A DNA stretch of 64,000 nt. Origin: Chryseobacterium sp. (GTDB lineage: Bacteria; Bacteroidota; Bacteroidia; Flavobacteriales; Weeksellaceae). Below are positions 36,415 through 44,602 of this stretch, in pieces. Within the stretch, counting starts at the first letter, position 1, and the number at the start of each line of letters is the position of its first letter. A program made the translations under genes and the position numbers. Below the pieces are notes generated by a model that worked only from the letters and a program-made list of their open reading frames with translations, was not told the DNA's origin and made no database searches. The stretch lies in contig NZ_JARBTK010000001.1 of NCBI RefSeq assembly GCF_029240215.1, forward strand, positions 682,001-746,000, written 5' to 3'.

Positions 36415-37479
36415 TTATCTACCACCAGATCTGAAACCGCCGCCTCCGCCGCCTGATCTCATTCCTCCGCCTGAAGAACCGCCAGATCTAAATCCGCCGC
36501 CGCTGCCAGAGTTGAAACCTCCTGATCTGAAACCACCGTTATCACTTGGTCTAGGTTGTGACTGTTGTTGGTTATAATTTGGTCTTGTATTGTAGTTGGG
36601 TCTTGGTTGATAATTAGGATTTCTTGTTCCAGACTGATTTCTGAAACCACCGTTCATAGTTCCTTGTCTATAACCACCATTCGTTGTACCCTGTCTGAAA
36701 CCGCCGTTATTATTTCTAAAACCGCCCTGACCTTGACCATTTCTCATACCAGAACCATTGTTACCGTTTCTGAAACCAGAACTGTTTCCGTTATATTTAT
36801 TAATGCCTACCGTATTGTTGGTAAACCCTCTGCCGTTTGCACCGCTTCTTCTGTAAATTGGTCTGTAATAGTTACCTCCCCAATATCCTGCACCGCCATA
36901 CCAGCCTCCATAACCGCCGTATCCCCAGTAAGGATTGTACATTCCCCAATAAGGAGAATTCCATCCCATACCCCAATACGGGTTATATCCGCCCCATCCC
37001 CAAGAACTTCCCCAGCCGAATGACATTCCCATGCCCCAGCCAGATCCCCAGTAAGGGCTATAACCGCCATACCATCCCCAAGGTGAACCCCATCCCATTC
37101 CCCAACCCCAAGAGTTGTCGTAGATGTTGGTCTCATTTCCTGCAAAATTACCCCAGTCAGAGTCCGTAGCATTGCCATTGTTGCCATTACTCCAAGTGTC
37201 AAATCTGTTATCATATTCTGATGAGTTGATTTGAGCGTTTTCCACAATGCTGGATTCAGGATAATAGTCATAATAGTCTCCTACCCTGTTTCCCTGATCA
37301 CCATTGATAATCACCCCTTCCGGAAGTGTATCTTTATTTGGATCATAATATACTCCGTCTGTTTCACTATAACCTCCTACCTGAGCACCGCAAGACATTA
37401 ATAGTAAACCACTTGCAACAGCTAAAACCCCTTTAGATTTTAGCATCCCAAGTAAATTTTTATGTATATTTCTTTTCAT
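36415..37479 (-). CDS. Low-complexity Gly/Trp/Tyr- and Gly/Arg-rich lipoprotein
   Basis: A protein of 354 residues. After a lysine-rich start comes a signal sequence with lipobox LLLMSCG (Cys about residue 30). An internal Met at residue 12 is an alternative start that also keeps the lipobox. Residues about 45-115 are acidic and Asn/Asp/Tyr-rich. Residues about 120-215 are built of Gly, Trp and Tyr (GWGMGWGSPWGWYGGYSPYW). From 220 to the end the sequence is Asn/Gly/Arg-rich with FRSGG and GGFRQG repeats. It is unusual for a lipoprotein and resembles a disordered, aromatic-arginine sticky polymer. The function is unknown; a surface or matrix role is a guess. Confidence 0.8.
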   Translation of the reverse strand: MKRNIHKNLLGMLKSKGVLAVASGLLLMSCGAQVGGYSETDGVYYDPNKDTLPEGVIINGDQGNRVGDYYDYYPESSIVENAQINSSEYDNRFDTWSNGNNGNATDSDWGNFAGNETNIYDNSWGWGMGWGSPWGWYGGYSPYWGSGWGMGMSFGWGSSWGWGGYNPYWGMGWNSPYWGMYNPYWGYGGYGGWYGGAGYWGGNYYRPIYRRSGANGRGFTNNTVGINKYNGNSSGFRNGNNGSGMRNGQGQGGFRNNNGGFRQGTTNGGYRQGTMNGGFRNQSGTRNPNYQPRPNYNTRPNYNQQQSQPRPSDNGGFRSGGFNSGSGGGFRSGGSSGGGMRSGGGGGGFRSGGR

Positions 37480-37506
37480 GATAATGTAAAAATTTTTAAT
37501 TTAAAT

Positions 37507-37514
37507 TATATTTG
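37507..37514 (+). promoter_or_regulatory. -7 box (TATATTTG), possible proS promoter
   Basis: An exact TAnnTTTG match on the plus strand, 111 bases before the proS start, which would give a leader of about 100 bases. Confidence 0.4.
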
Positions 37515-37524
37515 CAATCTGTAC

Positions 37525-37532
37525 CAAAAATA
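37525..37532 (-). promoter_or_regulatory. -7 box (TATTTTTG), possible promoter of the lipoprotein-porin pair
   Basis: An exact TAnnTTTG match on the minus strand, 45 bases before the ATG at 37479. It is divergent from the proS promoter candidate. Confidence 0.4.
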
Positions 37533-37625
37533 TACCAATTTATTGGTTACAAATATCTATCAAAAATAGATTTTTATTTTTAGATTACAATAATATAGAA
37601 AAGTTAAAATATTAAAATAAAATTA

Positions 37626-39101
37626 ATGGCAAAATTAACCTCAAGAAGCGAAGATTACAGCAAATGGTATAATGAATTGGTTGTAAAAGCAGATTTAGCT
37701 GAAAACTCCGGAGTACGAGGATCTATGGTTATCAAACCTTACGGATATGCGATCTGGGAGAAAATGCGTGACGAAATGGACAAGAGATTCAAAGAAACAG
37801 GTCACGTTAATGCGTATTTCCCGCTATTTGTTCCCAAGAGTTTATTTGAAGCTGAAGAAAAGAATGCTGAAGGTTTTGCCAAAGAATGTGCAATTGTAAC
37901 TCATTACCGTTTAAAAAACGACCCTGATAATCCAGGAAAACTGATGGTTGATCCTGAAGCAAAATTGGAAGAAGAGCTTATTGTACGTCCTACTTCAGAA
38001 GCAATCATCTGGAATACTTATAAAGGCTGGATTCAGTCTTACAGAGATCTTCCGATTTTGATTAATCAATGGGCAAATGTTGTCCGTTGGGAAATGAGAA
38101 CTCGTTTATTTTTAAGAACTTCCGAGTTTTTGTGGCAGGAAGGTCACACTGCTCACGCTACAAGAGATGAAGCTTTGGAAGAAGCAGAAAAAATGAATAA
38201 TGTTTATGCAGATTTTGCAGAAAAATTCATGGCAATGCCTGTAATTATGGGTGTAAAAACTCCGTCTGAGAGATTTGCAGGTGCAGATGACACCTATTGT
38301 ATCGAAGCATTGATGCAGGACGGAAAAGCACTTCAAGCCGGAACTTCTCACTTTTTAGGTCAAAATTTCGCAAAAGCATTTGATGTAAAATTCACCAATA
38401 AAGAAGGAAAAATAGAGCACGCTTGGGCAACCTCTTGGGGAACATCAACCCGTTTGATGGGTGCCTTGATCATGACGCACTCTGATGATTTCGGATTGGT
38501 TTTACCTCCGACTTTAGCTCCGATTCAGGTGGTGATTGTCCCTATTTTTAAAGGTGAGGATCAATTAAATCAAATCAGCGAGGTTGCTTTAGAAATTCAG
38601 AATAAATTAAAATTAAAAGGAATTTCTGTAAAATTTGATGACGATACCCAAAACAAACCGGGCTGGAAATTTGCAGAATACGAATTGAAAGGTGTGCCTT
38701 TGAGAATTGCGATGGGTCAAAGAGATTTAGAAAATAAATCTGTCGAAATCGCAAGAAGAGATACCCTTACGAAAGAAACACGTCCATTGGAAGGTTTAGA
38801 TTCTTACATTGAAGATCTACTGAAAACCATCCAACAAGATATGTACACTAAAGCTCTTGATTTCAGAAAAGACAACATTACAAAAGTTGACACATATGAA
38901 GAGTTTAAGAAAGTTTTGGAAGAAAAAGGAGGTTTCATCTATGCACATTGGGACGGAACAGATGAAGAAGAAGCACAGATAAAAGATGAAACTAAAGCTA
39001 CAATCCGTTGTATTCCTTTAGATGATGATATTGAAGAAGGTGTTTCCCTAATTTCAGGAAAACCATCAGCCAGACGAGTTTTATTTGCAAAAGCATATTA
39101 A
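37626..39101 (+). CDS. proS: Prolyl-tRNA synthetase, archaeal/eukaryal type
   Basis: A protein of 491 residues. The short form lacks the bacterial INS editing insertion. It begins [46 protein letters not shown] and has class II motif 2 in [11 protein letters not shown]...[25 protein letters not shown], motif 3 in [15 protein letters not shown], an anticodon-binding domain ([10 protein letters not shown]) and a C-terminal zinc-binding-like domain ending RRVLFAKAY. It charges tRNA-Pro with proline. The type is normal for Bacteroidetes. Without the INS domain, editing of Ala-tRNA-Pro would need a separate protein. Confidence 0.96.
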   Translation: MAKLTSRSEDYSKWYNELVVKADLAENSGVRGSMVIKPYGYAIWEKMRDEMDKRFKETGHVNAYFPLFVPKSLFEAEEKNAEGFAKECAIVTHYRLKNDPDNPGKLMVDPEAKLEEELIVRPTSEAIIWNTYKGWIQSYRDLPILINQWANVVRWEMRTRLFLRTSEFLWQEGHTAHATRDEALEEAEKMNNVYADFAEKFMAMPVIMGVKTPSERFAGADDTYCIEALMQDGKALQAGTSHFLGQNFAKAFDVKFTNKEGKIEHAWATSWGTSTRLMGALIMTHSDDFGLVLPPTLAPIQVVIVPIFKGEDQLNQISEVALEIQNKLKLKGISVKFDDDTQNKPGWKFAEYELKGVPLRIAMGQRDLENKSVEIARRDTLTKETRPLEGLDSYIEDLLKTIQQDMYTKALDFRKDNITKVDTYEEFKKVLEEKGGFIYAHWDGTDEEEAQIKDETKATIRCIPLDDDIEEGVSLISGKPSARRVLFAKAY

Positions 39102-39122
39102 AACAAGCTTAATAAAATTAGG

Positions 39123-39164
39123 AAATCTTTAAAAATTGATGAAATTTTTAAAGATTTTTTTTTT
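39123..39164 (+). terminator. Terminator of proS
   Basis: The 15-base stem AAATCTTTAAAAATT / AATTTTTAAAGATTT has a 5-base loop and is followed by a long T run. Confidence 0.8.
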
Positions 39165-39227
39165 GAAATTAACATTTGGATAGATTTTTGATTAAATTTA
39201 TATCACATTAATCTCAAATAATTTATT

Positions 39228-40562
39228 ATGTCATTAAACATTATTGATCTTATTAAAGGACAGCTTGGTTCTGCATTAGTAACACAAGCTGCATCGCAAT
39301 TGGGCGAAAGTGAATCCGGTATTTCAAAAGCTATCGGAGGTTTATTACCCGCAGTTGTGGGAGGTTTGGCGAACAATTCAGATAATCCGGTTGTCTTAGA
39401 TGCAATTTCAAATGCTCCTTCTCAGGGAATTTTGGGAAATTTGCTTGATCTTACCTCTAATAACACTTGGGTACAGAGTTTATTATCTTCTATTTTCGGT
39501 GATAAACTTGGTGGTTTAGCTAATTCCATTGCAACCTATGCGGGAATAAGTAATAATTCTTCATCTTCATTACTTAACCTAGTTACAGGAGCAACTGTTG
39601 GTGCGGTAGGAAAATACGCAGCAGATAATAATCTTGATCAATCAGGAATTTCAAGTTTATTGAATGATCAGAAAGGTATAGTTTCATCATTGTTGCCTGC
39701 AGGACTTTCTTTAGCATCTTTAAATGTTGGAGACTGGGCAAAAGGATATAAGTTTGATAATGATAACGATGCTATCAAGACCTCTCCAATTTCTACGCCT
39801 ACTCCGACACCAACTGCAGTTTCAAATGAGGAGCCAAAAATCGAGGTAACTAAAAGCGTTGCTGATGGCGGAACTTTCCCGGAAAGACCTACAACTTCTG
39901 AAGGAGGATCAATATGGAAATGGCTCTTACCTTTACTATTATTGATTGCTGCAGGATATTTCTTATGGAAACAGTGTGAGAAAAAGGAAACTACAACTAC
40001 GACAACTGTTGCAGGTGATTCTTTAAATACGACAACAGATAGTTCTTCAATGCAAAATGACACTGCAACCACAATGACAACCACTAAAGTTGATGAAAAT
40101 ATTGATCTGAACGGTACAGCATTGAAAGGTTATAAAGGAGGAATGGAGGACAACATGATTACTTTCCTTAAAAGCGGATCTTATGTAAGCGCAGCTGATG
40201 ATGCAGCTTTAAAAGATAACTGGTATAATTTTGATCACGTTAACTTCAAAATGGGAAGCTCAACAGAATTAGAAGCAGGTTCTCAAGGTCAGTTAGAAAA
40301 TTTAGTTGCTATTTTGAAAGCATATCCTGAAGCTAAAATTAAAATTGGCGGATATACTGATAAAGTCGGTAACGAAGCTAACAATGTAAAACTTTCCGGT
40401 GAAAGAGCAACTTACATCAAAGATTGGTTATCTAAACAAGGTGTTGGTGCGCAAGTTACAGGAGCTGATGGCTACGGTAGTCAGTTTGCAACAGTTGATG
40501 CAGCTGCAACAGATGAAGAAAGAGCTGTCGACAGAAAAATGGCAGTAAGATTTACGAAATAA
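39228..40562 (+). CDS. DUF937-OmpA fusion protein
   Basis: A protein of 444 residues with no signal peptide. Residues 1-165 are DUF937-like: a helical, Gly/Ser-rich domain with SGISKAIGGLLPAVVGGLANN and LLNDQKGIVSSLLPAGLSLASL. A Pro/Thr linker, one transmembrane helix (about 227-243, WLLPLLLLIAAGYFLW) and a Thr-rich stretch follow. The C-terminal OmpA domain (about 330-444) has the peptidoglycan-binding motif IGGYTDKVGNEANNVKLSGERATYIKDWL. The topology therefore puts DUF937 in the cytoplasm and OmpA in the periplasm, linking the inner side to the wall. DUF937 has no firm function, although a YidB link is known. Confidence 0.85.
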   Translation: MSLNIIDLIKGQLGSALVTQAASQLGESESGISKAIGGLLPAVVGGLANNSDNPVVLDAISNAPSQGILGNLLDLTSNNTWVQSLLSSIFGDKLGGLANSIATYAGISNNSSSSLLNLVTGATVGAVGKYAADNNLDQSGISSLLNDQKGIVSSLLPAGLSLASLNVGDWAKGYKFDNDNDAIKTSPISTPTPTPTAVSNEEPKIEVTKSVADGGTFPERPTTSEGGSIWKWLLPLLLLIAAGYFLWKQCEKKETTTTTTVAGDSLNTTTDSSSMQNDTATTMTTTKVDENIDLNGTALKGYKGGMEDNMITFLKSGSYVSAADDAALKDNWYNFDHVNFKMGSSTELEAGSQGQLENLVAILKAYPEAKIKIGGYTDKVGNEANNVKLSGERATYIKDWLSKQGVGAQVTGADGYGSQFATVDAAATDEERAVDRKMAVRFTK

Positions 40563-40580
40563 TCTTTTACATATCAAATT

Positions 40581-40612
40581 AAATCCCGAAGAAATATTTT
40601 CGGGATTTTTTA
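40581..40612 (+). terminator. Terminator of the DUF937-OmpA gene
   Basis: The stem AAATCCCGAA / TTCGGGATTT has an 8-base centre and a T run, 18 bases after the stop codon. Confidence 0.8.
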
Positions 40613-40644
40613 TGTGAATACCTTCTCCATTTCATTTATTTAAT

Positions 40645-40652
40645 TAAATTTG
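40645..40652 (+). promoter_or_regulatory. -7 box (TAAATTTG) of mntH
   Basis: An exact TAnnTTTG match 31 bases before the mntH ATG. Its last two bases overlap the palindromic operator candidate. Confidence 0.6.
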
Positions 40653-40668
40653 TTAGTCATTTCTAACA
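40651..40668. promoter_or_regulatory. Candidate metal-regulator operator at the mntH promoter
   Basis: The perfect inverted repeat TGTTAG-tcattt-CTAACA (6-6-6) overlaps the -7 box and would cover the transcription start. A repressor bound here would block initiation. An MntR/DtxR- or Fur-type protein is the obvious candidate for a manganese importer, but its identity is inferred. Confidence 0.55.
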
Positions 40669-40683
40669 ATATGAAACTTCAGT

Positions 40684-42006
40684 ATGAAAAACGCCTGGCG
40701 AAAAGATAAAATATCTAATTCATTACCAGAGGTATTCTCCTCAATCTCTATACCTAAAGGTTCAGGTTTCTGGCGCAAATATCTTGCATTTGCCGGTCCC
40801 GGTTTAATGGTGGCAGTTGGCTATATGGATCCCGGAAACTGGGCAACAGATATTGCCGGTGGTTCGCAATTTGGGTACACTTTACTTTCTGTAGTTTTGA
40901 TTTCCAATATTTTTGCAATGGTTTTGCAGCATTTATCAGTGAAATTGGGTGTAGTTGCAGAACGAGATCTTGCTCAGGCTTGTAGAGATCATTTCAAACC
41001 GACTACCAATTTTATTCTTTGGGTGTTTTGTGAAATTGCTATTGCCGCCTGTGATCTGGCGGAAGTCATCGGTTCTGCAATCGCTTTAAACTTACTTTTT
41101 GGAATTCCTCTGACGTGGGGAATTGTGATTACTACAATTGATGTCTTGATTATTTTATTGCTTCAGGCAAAGGGTTTCCGATGGATAGAAAGTATAGTCG
41201 CAGGTTTGATGTTTATCATTTTGATTTGTTTCGGCTATGAAATCATCATCTCTAAACCTGAAATCAATGCTATTTTGGGTGGATTAATTCCTCAAAAAGA
41301 AATCATCACAAATCCCGCAATGCTTTACATTGGCATCGGAATTTTAGGTGCCACAGTCATGCCACACAATTTATATCTTCATAGCAGTATTGTTCAGACA
41401 CGAGATTATACACGCGACAGAGAAGGAAAAAAAGAAGCGATAAAATTTGCAACTTTAGACAGTACAGTTTCCCTATTGTTAGCTTTTTTCATCAATGCTG
41501 CAATTTTAATTTTGGCGGCTGCAACTTTTCACACAACCGGAAATAAACACATTGCAGATATCCACGACGCTTACAAAATGTTGACACCAATTTTAGGCGC
41601 ATCAATGGCAAGTATTGCTTTTGCAATTGCACTTTTAGCTTCCGGACAAAACTCTACCTTGACAGGAACTCTCGCCGGACAAATCGTAATGGAAGGCTTT
41701 TTAAATATCAGATTAAAACCATGGTTGCGAAGACTCATCACAAGATTAATTGCCGTAATTCCTGCCCTCATTGTAACGATTATCTATGGTGAAAAGGGAA
41801 CGACAGACCTTTTGGTTTTAAGCCAGGTTATTTTATCAATGCAGCTAAGTTTTGCGGTTGTTCCGTTAGTCATGTTTACTAGTGACAAGGCAAAAATGGG
41901 TGAATTTGTTAACAAATCATTCTTGAAAATCTGTGTCTGGATTATAACAGCAATTATAATTATTCTAAACTTATATCTTTTATATCAGACGTTTTTCGGA
42001 GAATAA
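40684..42006 (+). CDS. mntH: Nramp family Mn2+/divalent metal transporter
   Basis: A protein of 440 residues with about eleven hydrophobic helices. The two Nramp metal-site motifs are present: GYMDPGNWATDI in helix 1 (about 55-66; Asp and Asn ligands) and ATVMPHNLYLHSSIVQTR in helix 6 (about 221-238; Met ligand and conserved His). Helix 8 carries ASGQNSTLTGTLAGQIVMEG. It drives proton-coupled uptake of Mn2+ and possibly Fe2+. The start is ATG 40684. An out-of-frame ATG at 40671 ends after 12 codons. A palindrome over the promoter suggests metal-responsive control. Confidence 0.93.
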   Translation: MKNAWRKDKISNSLPEVFSSISIPKGSGFWRKYLAFAGPGLMVAVGYMDPGNWATDIAGGSQFGYTLLSVVLISNIFAMVLQHLSVKLGVVAERDLAQACRDHFKPTTNFILWVFCEIAIAACDLAEVIGSAIALNLLFGIPLTWGIVITTIDVLIILLLQAKGFRWIESIVAGLMFIILICFGYEIIISKPEINAILGGLIPQKEIITNPAMLYIGIGILGATVMPHNLYLHSSIVQTRDYTRDREGKKEAIKFATLDSTVSLLLAFFINAAILILAAATFHTTGNKHIADIHDAYKMLTPILGASMASIAFAIALLASGQNSTLTGTLAGQIVMEGFLNIRLKPWLRRLITRLIAVIPALIVTIIYGEKGTTDLLVLSQVILSMQLSFAVVPLVMFTSDKAKMGEFVNKSFLKICVWIITAIIIILNLYLLYQTFFGE

Positions 42007-42237
42007 TTTTTGAAATGATTGCGAATCGTCAATTTAGTATTAAATCATCTAATTTTTAGAGCTTTTTCCCGCTTTCCGTTGCAATCTTTTTTTTCAAAAA
42101 AGGATTTTCACTGCAATCGGGGCTATGGTTTCAGTCATTTTTTCAACATTAGACCAAATACAATATCTGCCTAAATGTCCTGATTCTTTCTTTGGCAAAA
42201 TCTTTGACAAACATGGAGTATAAAAAGTTATTGAAAC

Positions 42238-42774
42238 ATGGAAAATCAGGATATCAACGAAGAAAATATCAATAATCAGGAAGAAAACATCACTCAAACT
42301 GAAGAAACGACACAGGAAAATGTGACAGAAACGCCTACTGCCGAAGAACTTTTGGCAGAAGAAAAAGACCGTTACATCAGATTGTACGCAGAGTTTGAAA
42401 ATTATAAAAAAAGGACTTCAAAAGAGAAGATGGAATTCTTCACTTATGCCAACCAGGAAATGATGGTTTCTATGTTAGGCGTTTTGGATGATTTTGAAAG
42501 AGCTTTAAAAGAAATTGCTAAAAACGGAAACCCTACCGATCTTCAAGGCGTTGAATTAATTTATCAAAAATTCAAAAGCAAATTGACTGAGAAAGGTTTA
42601 AAAGTAATGGAAGTAAAAGCCGGAGACAGCTTTAACGTAGACTTCCACGAGGCAATTACTCAAATTCCTTCGCCTTCTGAAGATTTGAAAGGTAAAATTG
42701 TAGATGTGATAGAAACAGGATATACTTTAGGTGACAAAGTAATCCGTTTTGCAAAAGTGGTAACAGGAAATTAA
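42238..42774 (+). CDS. grpE: Nucleotide exchange factor GrpE
   Basis: A protein of 178 residues. The Glu/Thr/Asn-rich disordered N-terminus (1-40) is followed by a long coiled-coil helix (EELLAEEKDRYIRLYAEFENYKKRTSKEK) and the beta-wing domain (VEVKAGDSFNVDFHEAITQIPS, IVDVIETGYTLGDKVIRFAKVVTG), which contains the GrpE signature. It releases ADP from DnaK. It lies just upstream of dnaJ, while dnaK is not in the window. The 231 bases before it show no CIRCE element that I can see. Confidence 0.95.
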   Translation: MENQDINEENINNQEENITQTEETTQENVTETPTAEELLAEEKDRYIRLYAEFENYKKRTSKEKMEFFTYANQEMMVSMLGVLDDFERALKEIAKNGNPTDLQGVELIYQKFKSKLTEKGLKVMEVKAGDSFNVDFHEAITQIPSPSEDLKGKIVDVIETGYTLGDKVIRFAKVVTGN

Positions 42775-42780
42775 TTATCA

Positions 42781-42827
42781 GTAATGGGTAATAAGCAATC
42801 AATATTTGTTTACTTATTACCCATTAC
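42781..42827. repeat. Long hairpin between grpE and dnaJ
   Basis: The 15-base perfect arms GTAATGGGTAATAAG and CTTATTACCCATTAC enclose a 17-base loop. There is no T run, so it is more likely an RNA-stability or processing element, or a repeat, than a terminator. Confidence 0.65.
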
Positions 42828-42844
42828 TCATTACTTATAAAAAT

Positions 42845-43963
42845 ATGTCAAAGAGAGATTATTACGAGGTTCTTGAGGTCAGCAAATCTGCGAGTGCCGA
42901 CGAAATAAAGAAAGCATACCGAAAAATGGCGATCAAATATCACCCTGATAAAAATCCGGGAGATAAAGAAGCTGAAGATAAATTTAAAGAAGCCGCAGAA
43001 GCTTATGAAGTATTAAGTGACGACAATAAAAAAGCCCGTTATGACCAATATGGTCATGCGGGAGTTGGCGGAGCTGGAGGTTTCGGAGGCGGTGGTTTTG
43101 GAGGCGGAATGAATATGGAAGACATCTTCAGTCAGTTTGGTGACATCTTCGGTGGCGGTGGTTTCGGAGGATTCGGCGGCGGCGGTGGTCGTCAACAGGT
43201 GAAAGGTTCTAATTTAAGAATCAGAATCAAGCTGAATCTTGAAGAGATGGTAAACGGAACCCAAAAAACTCTTAAAGTAAAAAAAATGAAGATGGCAGAA
43301 GGTGCCACTTCAAAAACATGCCCTACGTGTAACGGAGCCGGAGTTCAGATGAAGGTGATGAACACGATGTTCGGACAGATGCAGACTCAGACTACTTGCG
43401 GAACTTGTCAGGGAATCGGGAAAGTTGCCGATAAAATTCCCGCAGGAGCCAATGCACAGGGGTTAATAAAAGATGAAGAGGAAATTACCATCAACATTCC
43501 CGCAGGTGCAAGAGACGGCATTCAGCTGAATGTAAGAGGAAAAGGAAACGATGCACCATTTGGCGGCGTTCCGGGAGACTTACTTGTGATTGTAGAGGAA
43601 GAAGTAGATAAAACCATCAAAAGAGAAGGTGATAATCTTCATCAGGAGCTGTACGTTTCTTTTGCTGAAGCAGCTTTGGGAACAAAAAAAGAAATCCCGA
43701 CCGTTGGCGGAAAAGTAAAAATTACCGTTGATGCAGGAACTCAATCAGGAAAGATATTGAGATTGGCAGGAAAGGGCTTACCAAGCATCGACAGCTATGG
43801 AAAAGGTGATATGTTTATACACATCAATGTATGGACCCCTCAAACGCTCAATAAGGAACAAAAAGATTTCTTTGAAAAACAAATGTCAAGCGGCGATATG
43901 GTTGCAGAACCATCCGGAAAGGAAAAAACTTTTTTTGATAAAGTGAAGGATTTATTCAACTAA
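42845..43963 (+). CDS. dnaJ: Chaperone DnaJ with a reduced zinc domain
   Basis: A protein of 372 residues from ATG 42845 ([16 protein letters not shown]). A start at 42806 would run through the hairpin. The J domain (1-70) includes the HPD motif ([10 protein letters not shown]). A Gly/Phe-rich linker with [11 protein letters not shown] repeats runs to about 115. The zinc region has only two CxxCxGxG motifs, CPTCNGAG (about 159) and CGTCQGIG (about 184). Motifs 1 and 4, which form zinc site I in classical DnaJ, are replaced by KKMKMAEG and [12 protein letters not shown]. The C-terminal substrate domains ([28 protein letters not shown]) are complete. It stimulates DnaK, and the lost zinc site may weaken its independent holdase activity. 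Confidence 0.93.
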   Translation: MSKRDYYEVLEVSKSASADEIKKAYRKMAIKYHPDKNPGDKEAEDKFKEAAEAYEVLSDDNKKARYDQYGHAGVGGAGGFGGGGFGGGMNMEDIFSQFGDIFGGGGFGGFGGGGGRQQVKGSNLRIRIKLNLEEMVNGTQKTLKVKKMKMAEGATSKTCPTCNGAGVQMKVMNTMFGQMQTQTTCGTCQGIGKVADKIPAGANAQGLIKDEEEITINIPAGARDGIQLNVRGKGNDAPFGGVPGDLLVIVEEEVDKTIKREGDNLHQELYVSFAEAALGTKKEIPTVGGKVKITVDAGTQSGKILRLAGKGLPSIDSYGKGDMFIHINVWTPQTLNKEQKDFFEKQMSSGDMVAEPSGKEKTFFDKVKDLFN

Positions 43964-43967
43964 ATAC

Positions 43968-43999
43968 AAAAAAGAGGCTTTGCATAAGTCTCTTTTTTT
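43968..43999 (+). terminator. Terminator of the grpE-dnaJ transcript
   Basis: The stem AAAAAAGAG-g-CTT / AAG-t-CTCTTTTTT has a 5-base loop and ends in a T run. Confidence 0.75.
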
Positions 44000-44049
44000 C
44001 ACTTTAATCTAATATTTTAATTTTATATATTTAAAGGTAGAAACTCAAT

Positions 44050-44400
44050 ATGAACTATCAACTTCAGCTTCGCACACCAGATTCTAATGGTAATCTTGTT
44101 TTTAATACAATTACCTTTGATGCTTTCAAAGTAAATATTGTGGAAAGATATTATGGTTTGGTGCCAAAATCATGCGATGTGTTATTTAAGGTCAGAACTT
44201 TAGATGACCAACTTATCAAAAGAAAAGACGGACACGTAAAACTCAGAATTAAGGATGAAGATTACAATACTTATAAAACCTTAATCAAAGTTTTCAGTAC
44301 TTACGAATACAAAAACAAGCTCATTAGCAGAAATGATGCACAACAAGACTTTGTTCATTTTATTTTGAGACTTGTGATTATGAATTATAATTTAAATTAA
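44050..44400 (+). CDS. Hypothetical protein
   Basis: A protein of 116 residues, start MNYQLQLRTPDSNGNLVFNTITFDAF, with no signal peptide or membrane span. It is mixed alpha/beta with many Lys, Asp and Tyr residues. No family motif is recognised. It stands as a single gene with its own terminator, which supports it being real. The codon use looks like that of its neighbours. A small cytoplasmic protein of unknown function is all that can be said. Confidence 0.6.
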   Translation: MNYQLQLRTPDSNGNLVFNTITFDAFKVNIVERYYGLVPKSCDVLFKVRTLDDQLIKRKDGHVKLRIKDEDYNTYKTLIKVFSTYEYKNKLISRNDAQQDFVHFILRLVIMNYNLN

Positions 44401-44490
44401 AAAATTTCTGTATTTCTATAAGCAATTACTGAAATAGAGCGTCAATCAGTTTAAATAGATAATAAACGGTATTTATTTTATCACAAAAAA

Positions 44491-44523
44491 AACCTCAGGT
44501 GAAAAAATTCATCTGAGAAGTTT
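44491..44523 (+). terminator. Terminator after the hypothetical gene
   Basis: An imperfect stem AAC-c-TCAG-g-TGAA / TTCA-t-CTGA followed by a short T stretch. Confidence 0.5.
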
Positions 44524-44537
44524 AAAATATGTAAATT

Positions 44538-44602
44538 AAAGTATCTGCTTTAAGTTTGATTCAGACCAGAGATGTACGGATTAAATTTAAAGCAGATACT
44601 TT
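44538..44602. repeat. Inverted duplication of the acyltransferase gene end
   Basis: The 16-base perfect arms AAAGTATCTGCTTTAA (44538-44553) and TTAAAGCAGATACTTT (44587-44602) are 33 bases apart. The right arm is the last five codons and stop of the acyltransferase gene. The element may act as its terminator, but it lacks a T run. Confidence 0.65.

Noticed and set aside
36565..37271. Several long open frames on both strands opposite the Gly/Trp-rich lipoprotein
   Set aside because: The low-complexity codons of the lipoprotein leave few stops in other frames. Only the minus-strand lipoprotein frame has a signal peptide and sensible flanks.
42007..42237. CIRCE heat-shock operator before grpE
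   Set aside because: No TTAGCACTC-N9-GAGTGCTAA-like inverted repeat is present.
42094..42297. 67-residue minus-strand frame before grpE
   Set aside because: It overlaps the grpE start and is hydrophobic only as the complement of Glu/Asn-rich codons.
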